DNA of 64,000 nt from NCBI GenBank assembly GCA_900473175.1, contig UCKM01000016.1:1-64000 (forward strand), written 5' to 3'. The notes under the pieces are model-generated. The model saw only the letters and a program-made list of their open reading frames with translations, was not told the origin of the DNA and ran no database searches. The position numbers were made by a program, and so were the translations under genes. Shown in pieces: positions 52,380 through 62,485 of this stretch. The DNA is from Hyphomicrobiales bacterium. GTDB lineage: Bacteria; Pseudomonadota; Alphaproteobacteria; Rhizobiales; Rhizobiaceae. Each line of letters starts with the position of its first letter. Position 1 is the first letter of the stretch.

Positions 52380-54599
52380 ATGATGCGTCAGTATGAGCTT
52401 GTCGAGCGTGTTCAGCGTTACAAGCCTGACGTTAATGAAGCACTGCTCAACAAGGCCTATGTCTATGCCATGCAGAAGCATGGGCACCAGAAGCGTGCAT
52501 CGGGTGATCCCTATTTCTCGCATCCGCTGGAAGTCGCCGCGATCCTCACCGACATGCATCTGGATGAGGCAACCATTGCGATTGCCTTGCTGCATGACAC
52601 CATCGAGGATACTTCGGCCACACGCCAGGAAATCGACACGCTGTTCGGACCGGATATCGGCAAGCTGGTCGAAGGGCTGACCAAGCTGAAGAAGCTCGAC
52701 CTAGTTTCGAAGAAGGCGGTCCAGGCGGAAAACCTGCGCAAGCTGCTTTTGGCGATCTCGGACGACGTCCGTGTGCTCTTGGTCAAGCTTGCCGACCGGT
52801 TGCACAATATGCGCACGCTGCATCACGTGCCGGAAGACAAGCGTTTGCGCATCTCGGAAGAGACGATGGATATCTACGCGCCGCTGGCAGGTCGCATGGG
52901 TATGCAGGACATGCGCGAAGAACTCGAACAGCTTGCCTTCCGCTATATCAATCCTGAAGCCTTCAACGCGGTCACCAACCGCCTTGCCGAGCTGATGGAG
53001 AAGAACCGCGCGACGCTCAAGCAGATCGAAACCGATCTGTCGAACCTCTTCGAGAAGCATGGCATCAAGGCCAGCGTCAAAAGCCGGCAGAAAAAGGCGT
53101 GGTCGGTATTTCGCAAGATGGAAAGCAAGGGGCTTTCCTTTGAGCAATTGTCCGACATATTCGGGTTTCGGGTCGTCGTTGATACGGTTGCCGATTGCTA
53201 CAATGCGCTTGGAATCATCCATACGACCTGGTCGATGGTCCCGGGTCGCTTCAAGGACTACATCTCGACACCAAAACAGAATGATTACCGGTCGATCCAC
53301 ACGACCATCGTCGGTCCGTCGCGCCAGCGTGTCGAACTGCAAATCCGCACCCGTGAGATGAATGACATTGCCGAATATGGCGTTGCGGCCCATTCAATCT
53401 ACAAGGATCGCGGCAGTGCCCAGAATCCGCATGTCATTTCGACGGAAACCAATGCCTATGCATGGCTGCGGCAAACGATTGAAGCCTTGGCCGAAGGCGA
53501 CAATCCGGAAGAGTTTCTCGAGCATACCAAGCTCGAACTCTTTCAGGATCAGGTCTTCTGCTTCACGCCGAAGGGTCGCCTGATCGCCCTGCCACGGGGG
53601 GCAACGCCTATCGACTTTGCCTATGCCGTGCACACCAATATCGGCGACAGCTGCGTCGGCGCCAAGGTCAATGGCCGTATCATGCCGTTGATGACTGAGC
53701 TGCACAACGGAGATGAGGTCGAAATCATCCGATCCAAGGCGCAGACACCGCCGGCCGCTTGGGAATCCATAGTTGTCACCGGCAAGGCGCGCGCCGCCAT
53801 TCGCCGCGCGACGCGCATTGCAGTCCGCAAGCAATATTCCGGACTTGGCACCCAGATCCTTGAACGGGCCTTCGAGCGGGCAGGGAAGGTCTATTCGCGC
53901 GACGAACTGAAAAAAGGCCTGCCGCGTCTCGCTCGCAAGGAGCTTGACGATGTTCTGGCTGCGGTGGGCCGAGGTGAATTGCCGTCATCCGACGTGATGA
54001 AGGCGGTTTATCCGGAATATCAGGACGCCAAGCCCAAGCCGAGCACAGCTGAACGCGAAGAAGGATGGGTCAACTTCCGCAACACGTCCGGCATGATCTT
54101 CAAAATGCCCGAAGGGGCAGAGGTTGCAGGTTTCGAGCCTGGCGGGCCGAATGCCTTGCCAATTCGCGGTGCCAGTCCCGACATGCCCGTACACTTTTCG
54201 CCCGAAGGCGCCGTGCCGGGTGACCGGATCGTCGGCATCCTCCAACCCGGTTCCGGCATGACCATCTATCCGATTCAGTCTTCGGCACTTATGGCCTATG
54301 ACGATCAGCCCGAACGCTGGATCGACGTGCGCTGGGATATTGATGAAAGCCGGCGCGATCGTTTTCCCGCCCGCATCAGCATTTCGGCAATCAATGCGCC
54401 GGGATCGCTGGCGGAGATCGCGCAGATCATTGCAGAGAACGAGACCAATATTCACAATCTTTCGATGGTGCGTACCGCGCCGGATTTCACACAGATGATC
54501 GTCGATCTCGAAGTGTGGGATCTCAAACATCTCAATCGGATATTGTCGAAACTTAAAGAGAGCAAATGCGTCAGCGACGCGCAGCGTGTCAATGGTTAG
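52380..54599 (+). CDS. rsh: Bifunctional (p)ppGpp synthetase/hydrolase
   Basis: Stringent-response enzyme of the RelA/SpoT family; most alphaproteobacteria have a single one. Of about 739 residues: HD hydrolase domain (GHQKRASGDPYFSHPLEVA; LLHDTIEDT), synthetase (KAWSVFRKMESKGLSF; DYRSIHTTIVGPS), TGS domain (VFCFTPKGRLIALPRGATPIDFAYAVH) and a C-terminal ACT domain (RISISAINAPGSLAEIAQII). I start at ATG 52380 (MMRQYELVERVQ); GTG 52365 is also open. The gene is followed by pyrE after about 17 bases. Confidence 0.96.
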   Translation: MMRQYELVERVQRYKPDVNEALLNKAYVYAMQKHGHQKRASGDPYFSHPLEVAAILTDMHLDEATIAIALLHDTIEDTSATRQEIDTLFGPDIGKLVEGLTKLKKLDLVSKKAVQAENLRKLLLAISDDVRVLLVKLADRLHNMRTLHHVPEDKRLRISEETMDIYAPLAGRMGMQDMREELEQLAFRYINPEAFNAVTNRLAELMEKNRATLKQIETDLSNLFEKHGIKASVKSRQKKAWSVFRKMESKGLSFEQLSDIFGFRVVVDTVADCYNALGIIHTTWSMVPGRFKDYISTPKQNDYRSIHTTIVGPSRQRVELQIRTREMNDIAEYGVAAHSIYKDRGSAQNPHVISTETNAYAWLRQTIEALAEGDNPEEFLEHTKLELFQDQVFCFTPKGRLIALPRGATPIDFAYAVHTNIGDSCVGAKVNGRIMPLMTELHNGDEVEIIRSKAQTPPAAWESIVVTGKARAAIRRATRIAVRKQYSGLGTQILERAFERAGKVYSRDELKKGLPRLARKELDDVLAAVGRGELPSSDVMKAVYPEYQDAKPKPSTAEREEGWVNFRNTSGMIFKMPEGAEVAGFEPGGPNALPIRGASPDMPVHFSPEGAVPGDRIVGILQPGSGMTIYPIQSSALMAYDDQPERWIDVRWDIDESRRDRFPARISISAINAPGSLAEIAQIIAENETNIHNLSMVRTAPDFTQMIVDLEVWDLKHLNRILSKLKESKCVSDAQRVNG

Positions 54600-54616
54600 A
54601 ATATTGAGGGGTGAGA

Positions 54617-55195
54617 ATGGATACGAGTGAAGTTCTGGATGTATTTCGCGAGGCAGGTGCGGTGCTCGAGGGCCATTTCATCCTGACGTCCGGCTTGCGC
54701 AGTCCGATATTTCTGCAGAAGGCGCGCGTGTTCATGCACGCCGACAAGACGGAACGCGTCTGCCGCGGCCTCGCGGACAAGATCAAGGCGGCCGGGCTTG
54801 GCCAAATTGACTATGTGGTGGGTCCTGCGATTGGTGGTATTATCCCTGCCTACGAAACCTCACGGCACCTTGGCGTTCCGGCGATCTGGGTCGAGCGCGA
54901 AAACGGCATTTTCAAGCTTCGCCGGTTTGAAGTCGCCAAGGGTGCGCGCGTTGTTATCGTGGAAGACATAGTAACGACAGGACTTTCGATCCGTGAAACG
55001 GTCACGTGCCTGCAGGAGTTGGGTGCCAATGTTCTGGCAGCCGCATGCATCATCGATCGTTCCGCTGGAAAGAGCGATGTCGGTGTACCGCTGATTGCTC
55101 TGGCGGAATATGAAGTGCCGGCTTACCCTGCCGACAAACTTCCGCCGGAACTTGCCGCAATTCCGCCCGTTAAACCCGGTAGTCGCAATATCTGA
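54617..55195 (+). CDS. pyrE: Orotate phosphoribosyltransferase
   Basis: Pyrimidine-biosynthesis enzyme joining orotate and PRPP to give OMP. Of 192 residues, with the PRPP motif [43 protein letters not shown] and the start [24 protein letters not shown] 54617 has GAGGGG upstream; GTG 54611 is an alternative. Cotranscription with rsh is likely. Confidence 0.96.
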   Translation: MDTSEVLDVFREAGAVLEGHFILTSGLRSPIFLQKARVFMHADKTERVCRGLADKIKAAGLGQIDYVVGPAIGGIIPAYETSRHLGVPAIWVERENGIFKLRRFEVAKGARVVIVEDIVTTGLSIRETVTCLQELGANVLAAACIIDRSAGKSDVGVPLIALAEYEVPAYPADKLPPELAAIPPVKPGSRNI

Positions 55196-55274
55196 TCAAC
55201 GACACCGCCTAGCAGGTTTGACACATACGAAGCGTATGGTGGTTACTGCAGTATATTGAGGAACTTGAACTGAA

Positions 55275-55835
55275 ATGCTTTTTAAGAGGCGCAACAAACC
55301 TCACATTCGCGAGCGACTGCGCTTGGCGCTCTGGCCGCGCCGCTCGATCGGCCGGTCATTGCGTTATTTCGCCAAGCGTGTTCTTCGCTTACGGGCAACA
55401 CCGCACGCCATAGCGTCGGGGTTTGCTTGCGGAATATTTGCCGCCTTCATCCCTATTCTCGGTATTCATATTGCCGTTGCCCTGACCATTGCCTGGTTGA
55501 TCGGCGGTAATATTGCCGCCGCGGTCATCGGCACGACGCTTGGCAATCCGCTCGTTCTTCCATTCATCTGGGCAGCAACACTCGAAGCCGGTCGATTCGT
55601 CATGACGGGCAACCTTGCCGGTGATCCTCTGCCTCATCATCTCGGAGGGATGCTTCGTCACATGGATTTCGCGGTCCTGTGGGGACCACTGATCGAACCA
55701 ATGCTCATCGGCGCGGTGCCGCTGGGTCTTGCCGCGGCATTTCTGGTCTATTTCCCGGTTCGCTGGGCAGTCGCAGGTTTCCAGCATCGGCGCAGGTCAG
55801 GATTTCGGCTGCACAAGGTTCCTGAGCCGACATGA
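55275..55835 (+). CDS. DUF2062 membrane protein
   Basis: A 186-residue inner-membrane protein of the DUF2062 family: basic N-terminus ([23 protein letters not shown]), [26 protein letters not shown], and four or five hydrophobic stretches with [17 protein letters not shown]. Function unknown, but the gene is conserved in this position before acpS in the order. Its stop overlaps the acpS start by four bases. Confidence 0.9.
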   Translation: MLFKRRNKPHIRERLRLALWPRRSIGRSLRYFAKRVLRLRATPHAIASGFACGIFAAFIPILGIHIAVALTIAWLIGGNIAAAVIGTTLGNPLVLPFIWAATLEAGRFVMTGNLAGDPLPHHLGGMLRHMDFAVLWGPLIEPMLIGAVPLGLAAAFLVYFPVRWAVAGFQHRRRSGFRLHKVPEPT

Positions 55836-56236
55836 TCATCGGCATCGGTAGCGATCTGATCGATATCAGGCGCATCGAAAAGACGCTTGAGCGGCACGCC
55901 GAGCGCTTCATTGCTCGGGTCTTCACGCCGATCGAGCGCGCCAAATCCGAACGCCGCAAGCAACGTGCGGCCTCCTACGCCAAACGGTTCGCTGCAAAGG
56001 AAGCCTGCGCCAAGGCGCTCGGCACCGGCTTGTCACAGGGGGTTTTCTGGCGCGACATGGGGGTCGTCAACCTGCCGAGCGGCGCGCCGACCATGCGGCT
56101 CACGGGAGGCGCGGCACAACGCCTCGATGCCATCGTTCCGCCAGGTCATACGGCCCGGATTCACGTGACCATCACCGATGACTTTCCCCTTGCACAAGCA
56201 TTCGTGATTATTGAAGCACTGAAAATCGAAGAATAG
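55832..56236 (+). CDS. acpS: Holo-[acyl-carrier-protein] synthase
   Basis: Transfers 4'-phosphopantetheine from CoA to acyl carrier protein. 134 residues: [17 protein letters not shown] at the N-terminus (catalytic Asp), [28 protein letters not shown] (catalytic Glu-Lys). The ATG at 55832 overlaps the preceding stop. Gene order acpS-lepB-rnc-era-recO is conserved. Confidence 0.96.
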   Translation: MIIGIGSDLIDIRRIEKTLERHAERFIARVFTPIERAKSERRKQRAASYAKRFAAKEACAKALGTGLSQGVFWRDMGVVNLPSGAPTMRLTGGAAQRLDAIVPPGHTARIHVTITDDFPLAQAFVIIEALKIEE

Positions 56237-56324
56237 CCTTATTCAAAGGCCAATGGCTGCATTGCCCCTGGCGCTTCCAGCGGTTATGAGGGGGCACATA
56301 TTTGTCTATGGAGATATTACGAGC

Positions 56325-57098
56325 GTGAGCGACAAAGCTGTTGTGAAGAAATCTGGTGGTCTTGGTGAGACGATCAGCGTCATCGTGCAGGCGCTTCTGC
56401 TCGCACTCATCATTCGGACCCTGCTGTTCCAGCCCTTCAACATCCCGTCGGGATCGATGCGGCCGACGCTGCTCGAGGGCGATTACCTCTTTGTTTCGAA
56501 GTTCTCGTACGGTTATTCGAAATATTCGATCCCGTTCGCGCCGGACCTCTTTTCGGGCCGTATCTGGGGCGGTGAGCCAAAACGCGGCGATATCGCCGTG
56601 TTCCGCAAACCCAATGATACGTCGCTCGATTTCATCAAGCGTGTGATCGGTCTGCCCGGTGACAAGATTCAGGTGCGCTCCGGCGTGCTCTACATCAATG
56701 ATGTGGCTGTGCCCCGCGTGAAGGTTGGCCAGATCGACAATTCGGACGTCACCGAAGTCAACCGTCCGGTCGATGTCTACCGCGAAACGCTGCCAAATGG
56801 CATTACTTACGACACGCTCGACCTGACGCCGAACGGCATTGGCGACGACACGCGCGAATTCGTCGTTCCGGCTGGCCATTATTTCATGATGGGCGACAAT
56901 CGCGATAATTCCAGCGACAGTCGCTTTGATGTCGGCTACGTGCCACTCGAAAACTTCATTGGCCGCGCCAACATCATCTTTTTCTCGATCGCCGGCAAGG
57001 CAAGCCCGCTTGAAATCTGGCGCTGGCCTTCGGAATTGCGCTTCGACCGTCTGTTGCATAGTGTCAACAGCGCGCCGAACTCAGTGAAAAGCAATTGA
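56325..57098 (+). CDS. lepB: Signal peptidase I
   Basis: Membrane-bound serine peptidase that removes Sec and Tat signal peptides. 257 residues from GTG 56325: ISVIVQALLLALIIRTLLF (anchor), PSGSMRPTLLEGD (catalytic Ser), RGDIAVFRKPND, FIKRVIGLPGDKI (catalytic Lys) and GHYFMMGDNRDNSSDSR. GGAG lies upstream of the GTG; the open frame to 56253 adds residues that are not family-like. rnc follows after seven bases. Confidence 0.95.
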   Translation: MSDKAVVKKSGGLGETISVIVQALLLALIIRTLLFQPFNIPSGSMRPTLLEGDYLFVSKFSYGYSKYSIPFAPDLFSGRIWGGEPKRGDIAVFRKPNDTSLDFIKRVIGLPGDKIQVRSGVLYINDVAVPRVKVGQIDNSDVTEVNRPVDVYRETLPNGITYDTLDLTPNGIGDDTREFVVPAGHYFMMGDNRDNSSDSRFDVGYVPLENFIGRANIIFFSIAGKASPLEIWRWPSELRFDRLLHSVNSAPNSVKSN

Positions 57099-57105
57099 TG
57101 AGACG

Positions 57106-57819
57106 ATGAGCCTGTCAGCCGACGCTGTTCGCAGACTGGAAGAAAAGACGAGGCATTCATTTCGCGACCTCGGCCGTCTGGAGCGTGCACTGACCCATGC
57201 AAGCGCGCGCCCTTCGGCCGGATCGGACTATGAGCGCCTCGAGTTTCTTGGTGACCGTGTCCTTGGACTGGTCATTGCGGAACTTCTGTTCCGCGCCTAT
57301 CCGACCGCGAGCGAAGGCGAATTGTCGCTGCGCCTCAACTCTCTTGTCAATGCCGATACCTGCGCCGCTGTTGCGGACGAAATCGGCCTTCACGAGTTCA
57401 TCCGTACGGGTTCCGATGTTAAGGGGCTGGCTGACAAGCGTTTGAAAAGCCTGCGCGCCGATGTGGTGGAATCGCTCATCGCCACGATTTATCTGGACGG
57501 CGGCCTTGAAGCAGCGCAACCTTTCATCGAGCGTTACTGGAATGCCCGCTCGCGCGAGATCAATTCGGCGCAGCGCGATCCGAAGACAGAATTGCAGGAA
57601 TGGGCACACCAGCAGAACGGCGCACAGCCGCTCTACAGTGTGGTCGATCGCACGGGACCTGACCATGACCCGCAGTTTACCGTGAAGGTTGATGTCAAAG
57701 GCTTTGAGCCGGCCACCGGAATGGGCCGTTCGAAGCGCATCGCAGAACAGGAAGCGGCGGTAGCTCTGCTTTATCGAGAAGGCGTCCGTCAGAAGGCGCA
57801 GGAAGAAGAGACCAAATGA
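57106..57819 (+). CDS. rnc: Ribonuclease III
   Basis: Double-stranded RNA endonuclease for rRNA and mRNA processing. 237 residues: RNase III domain with YERLEFLGDRVLGLVIAELL (metal ligands) and a C-terminal dsRBD (DPKTELQEWAHQQNGAQPLYSV; GRSKRIAEQEAA). The stop overlaps the start of era by four bases. Confidence 0.96.
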   Translation: MSLSADAVRRLEEKTRHSFRDLGRLERALTHASARPSAGSDYERLEFLGDRVLGLVIAELLFRAYPTASEGELSLRLNSLVNADTCAAVADEIGLHEFIRTGSDVKGLADKRLKSLRADVVESLIATIYLDGGLEAAQPFIERYWNARSREINSAQRDPKTELQEWAHQQNGAQPLYSVVDRTGPDHDPQFTVKVDVKGFEPATGMGRSKRIAEQEAAVALLYREGVRQKAQEEETK

Positions 57820-58736
57820 CTGATCAGGAACAGACAACCGGAGTTGCGACGCGTTCGGGCTTTATCGCTCTGATCGGCGCGCCGAACGCCGGCAAGTCGA
57901 CGCTGGTCAATCAGCTTGTCGGCAGCAAGGTCTCGATCGTCACCCACAAGGTGCAGACCACCCGTGCGCTGGTCCGCGGTATCGTCATCCACGACCAGAC
58001 GCAGATGGTGCTGGTCGATACGCCTGGCATTTTCAAGCCCAAGCGGCGGCTCGACCGCGCGATGGTGACCACCGCCTGGGGTGGGGCAAAAGATGCCGAT
58101 CTGATCCTCGTACTGATCGATGCGGAACTTGGCATCAATGAGGAGGCGGAAGCCATTCTCGACAGCCTGCACGAGAAGAAGCGCAAGGTTGTGTTGGTCC
58201 TCAACAAGGTCGACCGCATCGAGCCGCCGAAGCTGTTGGAACTGGCCAAGCAGGCCAATGAAAAGGTCAAATTCGACAAGACTTTCATGATCTCGGCACT
58301 GAAGGGATATGGCTGCAAGGACCTCGTGCAATACCTTGCCGACAATCTGCCGGAAGGGCCCTGGTATTATCCGGAGGACCAGATATCCGACATGCCGATG
58401 CGTATGTTGGCGGCAGAAATCACCCGCGAAAAGCTGTACCTGCGCCTGCACAATGAATTGCCTTATTCCTCCACCATCGAGACCGAAAGCTGGGAAGAAA
58501 AGCCGGACGGGTCGGTGCGGATCAGCCAGGTGATCTATGTGGAACGCGACAGCCAGAAGAAGATCGTCCTCGGCCACAAGGGTGAAGCGATCAAATCCAT
58601 CGGTCAGGCGGCGCGCAAGGAACTGATGGAAATCCTCGAACAGAAGGTCCACCTGTTCCTCTTCGTCAAGGTTCGTGACAATTGGGGCAATGATCCCGAG
58701 CGCTACCGCGAAATGGGCCTTGAATTCCCGCACTGA
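57816..58736 (+). CDS. era: GTPase Era
   Basis: Ribosome-assembly GTPase for the 30S subunit. 306 residues: G1 GAPNAGKSTLVN, G3 DTPGIF, G4 LNKVDRI, G5 ISALKGYG, and a C-terminal KH domain with IVLGHKGEAIKSIG. Overlaps rnc by four bases; recO follows after 18. Confidence 0.97.
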   Translation: MTDQEQTTGVATRSGFIALIGAPNAGKSTLVNQLVGSKVSIVTHKVQTTRALVRGIVIHDQTQMVLVDTPGIFKPKRRLDRAMVTTAWGGAKDADLILVLIDAELGINEEAEAILDSLHEKKRKVVLVLNKVDRIEPPKLLELAKQANEKVKFDKTFMISALKGYGCKDLVQYLADNLPEGPWYYPEDQISDMPMRMLAAEITREKLYLRLHNELPYSSTIETESWEEKPDGSVRISQVIYVERDSQKKIVLGHKGEAIKSIGQAARKELMEILEQKVHLFLFVKVRDNWGNDPERYREMGLEFPH

Positions 58737-58754
58737 TCGTTCCACCCTTCTACG

Positions 58755-59531
58755 ATGGAATGGCACGACGAAGGCATAATTCTCGGAACGAGACGGCACG
58801 GGGAAACCAGCGCCATCCTTGAACTGATGACGCGCGACCATGGCCGGCATCTCGGCCTTGTGCGCGGCGGGCGCTCCCGCCGCATGCAGCCGCTGCTTCA
58901 ACCGGGCAATCGGGTTGATGTCATCTGGCGCGCCCGCATGGATGAGCATCTCGGGATGATGCAGGTCGAGCCAGTCAGCTTTGCTGCGGCGCGCCTGATC
59001 GAACAACCGGTTGCACTCTACGGGCTTCAACTTGCCGCGGCGCATTTACGGCTGCTGCCCGAGCGCGATCCCCATCAGAACCTCTTCGAAATTCTTAACG
59101 TTATCCTGGAGCATTGCGAAGACTCGCTGGTCGCCGGCGAGTTGCTTTTGCGTTTCGAACTGCTGATGCTGGAAGAACTGGGGTTCGGCCTCGACCTCAA
59201 ACGCTGCGCGGCCACTGGCAGTAACCAGGACCTCAGCTTTGTCTCACCCAAATCGGGGCGGGCAGTTTCGCGCGAGGCCGGTCAACCCTGGTCCGACAGG
59301 CTTCTGGAAATGCCGCCCTTCATGGTGAGTTCAAGCGTGCGCGCTGCATCAGTGGCAGAACTGATTACAGCGTTCCGCCTGACCGGTTTCTTCTTTAACC
59401 GCCATGTCTGGGAGCCGCGGGCGCAAAAATCGCCGGAAGCGCGCGACGGCTTTCTGGCGGCTATTTCCCGGTCATTGTCAAAAACGCCGGGGCAGGGGGC
59501 CTCGCTGCGGGAAAGGTCCGTTCTTCCATGA
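58755..59531 (+). CDS. recO: DNA repair protein RecO
   Basis: Recombination mediator that helps RecA load with RecR. 258 residues starting [36 protein letters not shown] (OB-fold) followed by the helical and C-terminal parts. Its stop overlaps the thioesterase start by four bases. Confidence 0.95.
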   Translation: MEWHDEGIILGTRRHGETSAILELMTRDHGRHLGLVRGGRSRRMQPLLQPGNRVDVIWRARMDEHLGMMQVEPVSFAAARLIEQPVALYGLQLAAAHLRLLPERDPHQNLFEILNVILEHCEDSLVAGELLLRFELLMLEELGFGLDLKRCAATGSNQDLSFVSPKSGRAVSREAGQPWSDRLLEMPPFMVSSSVRAASVAELITAFRLTGFFFNRHVWEPRAQKSPEARDGFLAAISRSLSKTPGQGASLRERSVLP

Positions 59532-60046
59532 GCTATGACGATATTTCCGCCATCGGCTTTCCTGGCGGCATTGGCTTGTTGCCGCTTGGCGATCTTGCAA
59601 CGCGCGGCGGTCTCGAAATCCTGCAGTCGATGCTGCGCGGCGATTATCCCGCTCCGCCCATGGCCGAGACGCTTTCCTTCACGCTGCACGAAGTCGAGCA
59701 GGACCGTGTCGTGTTCAAGGGCATGCCGCGAGCGCAATATCTCAATCCCTTGGGTGGCATTCACGGCGGCTGGGTGGCCACACTCATGGATTCGGCCTTG
59801 GCCTGTTGCATCATGACGACGCTAAAGCCGGGCGAGGCCTACACGACCGCAGAATTCAAGGTGAATATTGTCCGCCCGCTAACGGCGGAAACAGGGATCG
59901 TGTATTGCGAGGGCCGCCTGATCCATCGTGGCCGAACCCTTGCCACTTCGGAAGCCTTCCTCAAGGACCGGAATGGCAAATTGCTCGCCCACGGCACTGA
60001 AACCTGTGCCATCTTCCCCCTCGCTAGCTTCGTGCGCGGCAAGTAG
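59528..60046 (+). CDS. PaaI-type hotdog thioesterase
   Basis: Acyl-CoA thioesterase-like protein of 172 residues with a hotdog fold: [22 protein letters not shown] (the helix with the conserved His/Gly/Asp), [15 protein letters not shown], and [23 protein letters not shown]. The family hydrolyses small aromatic or short-chain thioesters. Its start overlaps the recO stop, so the gene is coupled to the core block. Confidence 0.9.
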   Translation: MSYDDISAIGFPGGIGLLPLGDLATRGGLEILQSMLRGDYPAPPMAETLSFTLHEVEQDRVVFKGMPRAQYLNPLGGIHGGWVATLMDSALACCIMTTLKPGEAYTTAEFKVNIVRPLTAETGIVYCEGRLIHRGRTLATSEAFLKDRNGKLLAHGTETCAIFPLASFVRGK

Positions 60047-60155
60047 GCAACACTTCCATAAAACTTGTTGAAAAAGCAGCACTTTTCGCCAAAACCCAAC
60101 CTTTGCGCGAAAGTCGCCCGTTGACGATCTGAATCTCCCGCTGATAAACATTGTT

Positions 60156-60180
60156 ATAGAGCATAATACAAATGTTCTAT
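60156..60180. promoter_or_regulatory. Near-palindrome before the PTS operon, possible operator
   Basis: ATAGAGCAT, seven bases, then ATGTTCTAT: eight of nine positions are symmetric. It lies 42 bases upstream of the IIC start, where a repressor of the PTS operon could bind. No regulator gene adjoins, so the partner is unknown. Confidence 0.45.
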
Positions 60181-60221
60181 TTGGGTGGATGCAGTCGTGG
60201 AGGACTGCGGGGGAGAAAAAT

Positions 60222-61625
60222 ATGGATAGCTTTTTGGCAGGCCTGAAAGCCGCCGTAGATGCAATGGGACCGACCGTCCTGTTGCCAATCGTCATTTTTA
60301 TCATTGCGCTCGTTCTTGGGGCTAAGGCCGGCCGGGCATTTCGCGCCGCCGTTACTATTGGCGTTGCATTTATCGGTATCAATCTCGTTCTTGGACTGAT
60401 GCTGACTTCGATTGGCGATGTCGCCAAGGCAATCGTGACCAACACCGGCATTCAGCGCGACATCGTCGACGTAGGCTGGCCGTCGGCCGCCGCAATCGCC
60501 TTCGGTTCCTCTGTCGGCCTTTGGGTTATTCCGATCGCAATCGCCATCAATATCGTTCTGCTGCTCACGCGCCTGACCCGCACGCTCAATGTCGACGTGT
60601 GGAATTTCTGGCACTTCGCCTTCATCGGTTCGCTCGCCGTTGCAGCGACCAACAGCCTTGCCTACGGTCTCATCGTTGCGGCGCTTATGGTAGCGCTGTG
60701 TCTGCTGTTCGCCGACTGGTCGGCGCGGGCGGTGCAGAAATTCTATGGCATTCCCGGCATCTCGGTTCCGCATCTGGCGTCCGCGCAGATTCTGCCGATC
60801 GCCATCGTGCTCAACTGGATCATCGATCGCATTCCGGGCATCAACCGCATCGAACTGAACACTGAAACGTTCGAGAAGCGTTTCGGGGTCTTTGGCGAAC
60901 CGGTCATTCTCGGCCTGATCATCGGCCTCGTACTGGGTGCCATCGCCTACTACAATGCCGGTGACTTCGGCACTGCGCTGACGAAAATCCTGCAGACGGG
61001 CATGACGCTCGCCGCCGTAATGCTGCTGCTGCCGCGCATGGTCAAGATCCTGATGGAAGGCCTTCTGCCCATATCCGATGCTGCTCAGGAGTTCGTGCGC
61101 AAGCGCACCGGCGACCGCGAACTGCTGGTTGGCCTCGACTCGGCCATCCTCATCGGCCACCCGGCGGCGATATCATCGTCGCTCATCCTGGTGCCGATCG
61201 CGATCATCCTGTCGGTGATCCTGCCCGGTAACCGCGTCATCCTGTTTGCCGATCTTGCGGTCATTCCGTTCATTGTCGCCATGACTGCGCCACTGCTCAA
61301 GGGCAATGTATTCCGCATGGTCATTGTCGGGACCGTAACCCTGGCGGTCGGCTTCTACGTCGCCAACGCGCTCGCACCGCTGTTTACCGCCGCGGCGCAA
61401 TCGTCCGGCTTCCAGATGCCAGCCAATGCGGTGCAGATCACCAGTGTTGTCGATGGCTTTCTGTGGATACCTTACGTTGTCATCGCGCTTATCCAGAACC
61501 TTGGCGCAATCGGCCTCGTGGTACTTGCGTTGATCATTGCTGCAGCCTTCTGGGCCTATCGCCGCAACACTGCGGCGTGGGAACGCGCTGCCGGTGCTGA
61601 CGATACGGCCGATGACGCTGCATAA
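60222..61625 (+). CDS. PTS galactitol-type transporter, IIC subunit
   Basis: Membrane permease of a PEP-dependent phosphotransferase system, 467 residues with about ten hydrophobic helices, of the galactitol/SgcC type (GPTVLLPIVIFIIALVLGAKAGRAFRAAVTIG; VGWPSAAAIAFGSSVGLWVIPIAIAINIVLLLTRLTRTLNVD). GGGGGAG lies seven bases before ATG 60222. It heads a IIC-IIA-IIB operon. Sugar PTS permeases are uncommon in this order, where PTS is mainly regulatory; no EI or HPr gene is nearby, so it must use components made elsewhere, perhaps PTS-Ntr. Substrate unknown. Confidence 0.92.
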   Translation: MDSFLAGLKAAVDAMGPTVLLPIVIFIIALVLGAKAGRAFRAAVTIGVAFIGINLVLGLMLTSIGDVAKAIVTNTGIQRDIVDVGWPSAAAIAFGSSVGLWVIPIAIAINIVLLLTRLTRTLNVDVWNFWHFAFIGSLAVAATNSLAYGLIVAALMVALCLLFADWSARAVQKFYGIPGISVPHLASAQILPIAIVLNWIIDRIPGINRIELNTETFEKRFGVFGEPVILGLIIGLVLGAIAYYNAGDFGTALTKILQTGMTLAAVMLLLPRMVKILMEGLLPISDAAQEFVRKRTGDRELLVGLDSAILIGHPAAISSSLILVPIAIILSVILPGNRVILFADLAVIPFIVAMTAPLLKGNVFRMVIVGTVTLAVGFYVANALAPLFTAAAQSSGFQMPANAVQITSVVDGFLWIPYVVIALIQNLGAIGLVVLALIIAAAFWAYRRNTAAWERAAGADDTADDAA

Positions 61626-61638
61626 GTGGAGTATTTGA

Positions 61639-62100
61639 ATGGCTGAGGCCTTATTGAACGCGCTTGATCCCGGGGCAATCGTCCTCGGGGTCAAGGCCGC
61701 CAGCGATCACGATGTCATTCGTATCCTGGCGAACCGGCTGCAGGAACTGGGATATGTCAAACCGAGCTTTGCCGATGCCGTCATCGCGCGGGAAGCGGCG
61801 CTGCCAACCGGATTGCCGCTCGGTGGCGACAACAATGTTGCGGTCCCGCACACGGATCCGGAACATGTGCTGAAGCCGGGCCTTGCCTTGGCCACGCTCG
61901 CCGAGCCGGTGATGTTCTCCAACATGGAGGATGCCGACGAGAAACTGCCGGTCAGCGTCGTATTCGTCATGGCGCTGAATGACAAGGACAAACAGGTCGA
62001 GATGTTGCAGGAAATCGCGGGAACCATTCAATCTCCCGCAATCATTGCGTCATTAATTGCAGCCAAATCAATAGAAGACGTGTCCCGACTTCTCGGATAA
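61639..62100 (+). CDS. PTS IIA component (fructose/Ntr-like)
   Basis: Soluble phosphocarrier of 153 residues with the EIIA-2 fold: VIAREAALPTGLPL, and the phospho-His in NNVAVPHTDPEHV at about residue 71. It transfers phosphate to IIB of the same operon. Only 13 bases separate it from IIC. No membrane segment. Confidence 0.93.
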   Translation: MAEALLNALDPGAIVLGVKAASDHDVIRILANRLQELGYVKPSFADAVIAREAALPTGLPLGGDNNVAVPHTDPEHVLKPGLALATLAEPVMFSNMEDADEKLPVSVVFVMALNDKDKQVEMLQEIAGTIQSPAIIASLIAAKSIEDVSRLLG

Positions 62101-62128
62101 GTTGCAAATTTTGGAGGAAGAGGGATAC

Positions 62129-62416
62129 ATGGCCAAACAGAAAACGGTATTATTTGCGTGTGGAACCGGCATCGCTACCTCGACAGTGGTAGCCCATGCC
62201 GTTGAAGATGCATTAAAGGAACGCGGAATTCGCATTAACACGCGTCAGTGCAAGGCAACGGAAGTCGCTGGGCAGATCGACGATGTGGATCTTGTGGTCT
62301 CGACCACGCAACTGCCCAAGGATCTCGGCAAGCCGGTGATCACGACTCTGGCCTTCCTGACAGGGATCGGCAAGGCCGATGCACTCGACAAGATCGAGGC
62401 GGCACTGCGCGATTGA
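62129..62416 (+). CDS. PTS IIB component (galactitol type)
   Basis: A 95-residue IIB protein with the phospho-Cys in FACGTGIATSTVV at residue 11, as in galactitol/lactose-type IIB. I start at ATG 62129 (MAKQKTVLF), preceded by GGAGG; a frame nine codons longer has no support. A terminator follows. It completes the PTS operon. Confidence 0.93.
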   Translation: MAKQKTVLFACGTGIATSTVVAHAVEDALKERGIRINTRQCKATEVAGQIDDVDLVVSTTQLPKDLGKPVITTLAFLTGIGKADALDKIEAALRD

Positions 62417-62438
62417 TTGAGCGAGCTCAGAACGAAAT

Positions 62439-62472
62439 CCGCCGCATCTTAACGACCGCGGCGGGTTTTTGT
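62439..62472 (+). terminator. Rho-independent terminator of the PTS operon
   Basis: CCGCCGC and GCGGCGG form a 7-bp stem with a 12-base loop, followed by a G then five T. It also lies just past the stop of the convergent MFS gene. Confidence 0.75.
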
Positions 62473-62485
62473 TATTCCGCCGGCT

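Noticed and set aside
57789-59045. 418-codon open frame opposite era and recO
   Set aside because: Shadow of high-G+C codon bias; the plus-strand genes have full family motifs.
60177-61160. 327-codon minus-strand frame opposite PTS IIC
   Set aside because: Asp/Gln/His-rich sequence typical of antisense to membrane helices.
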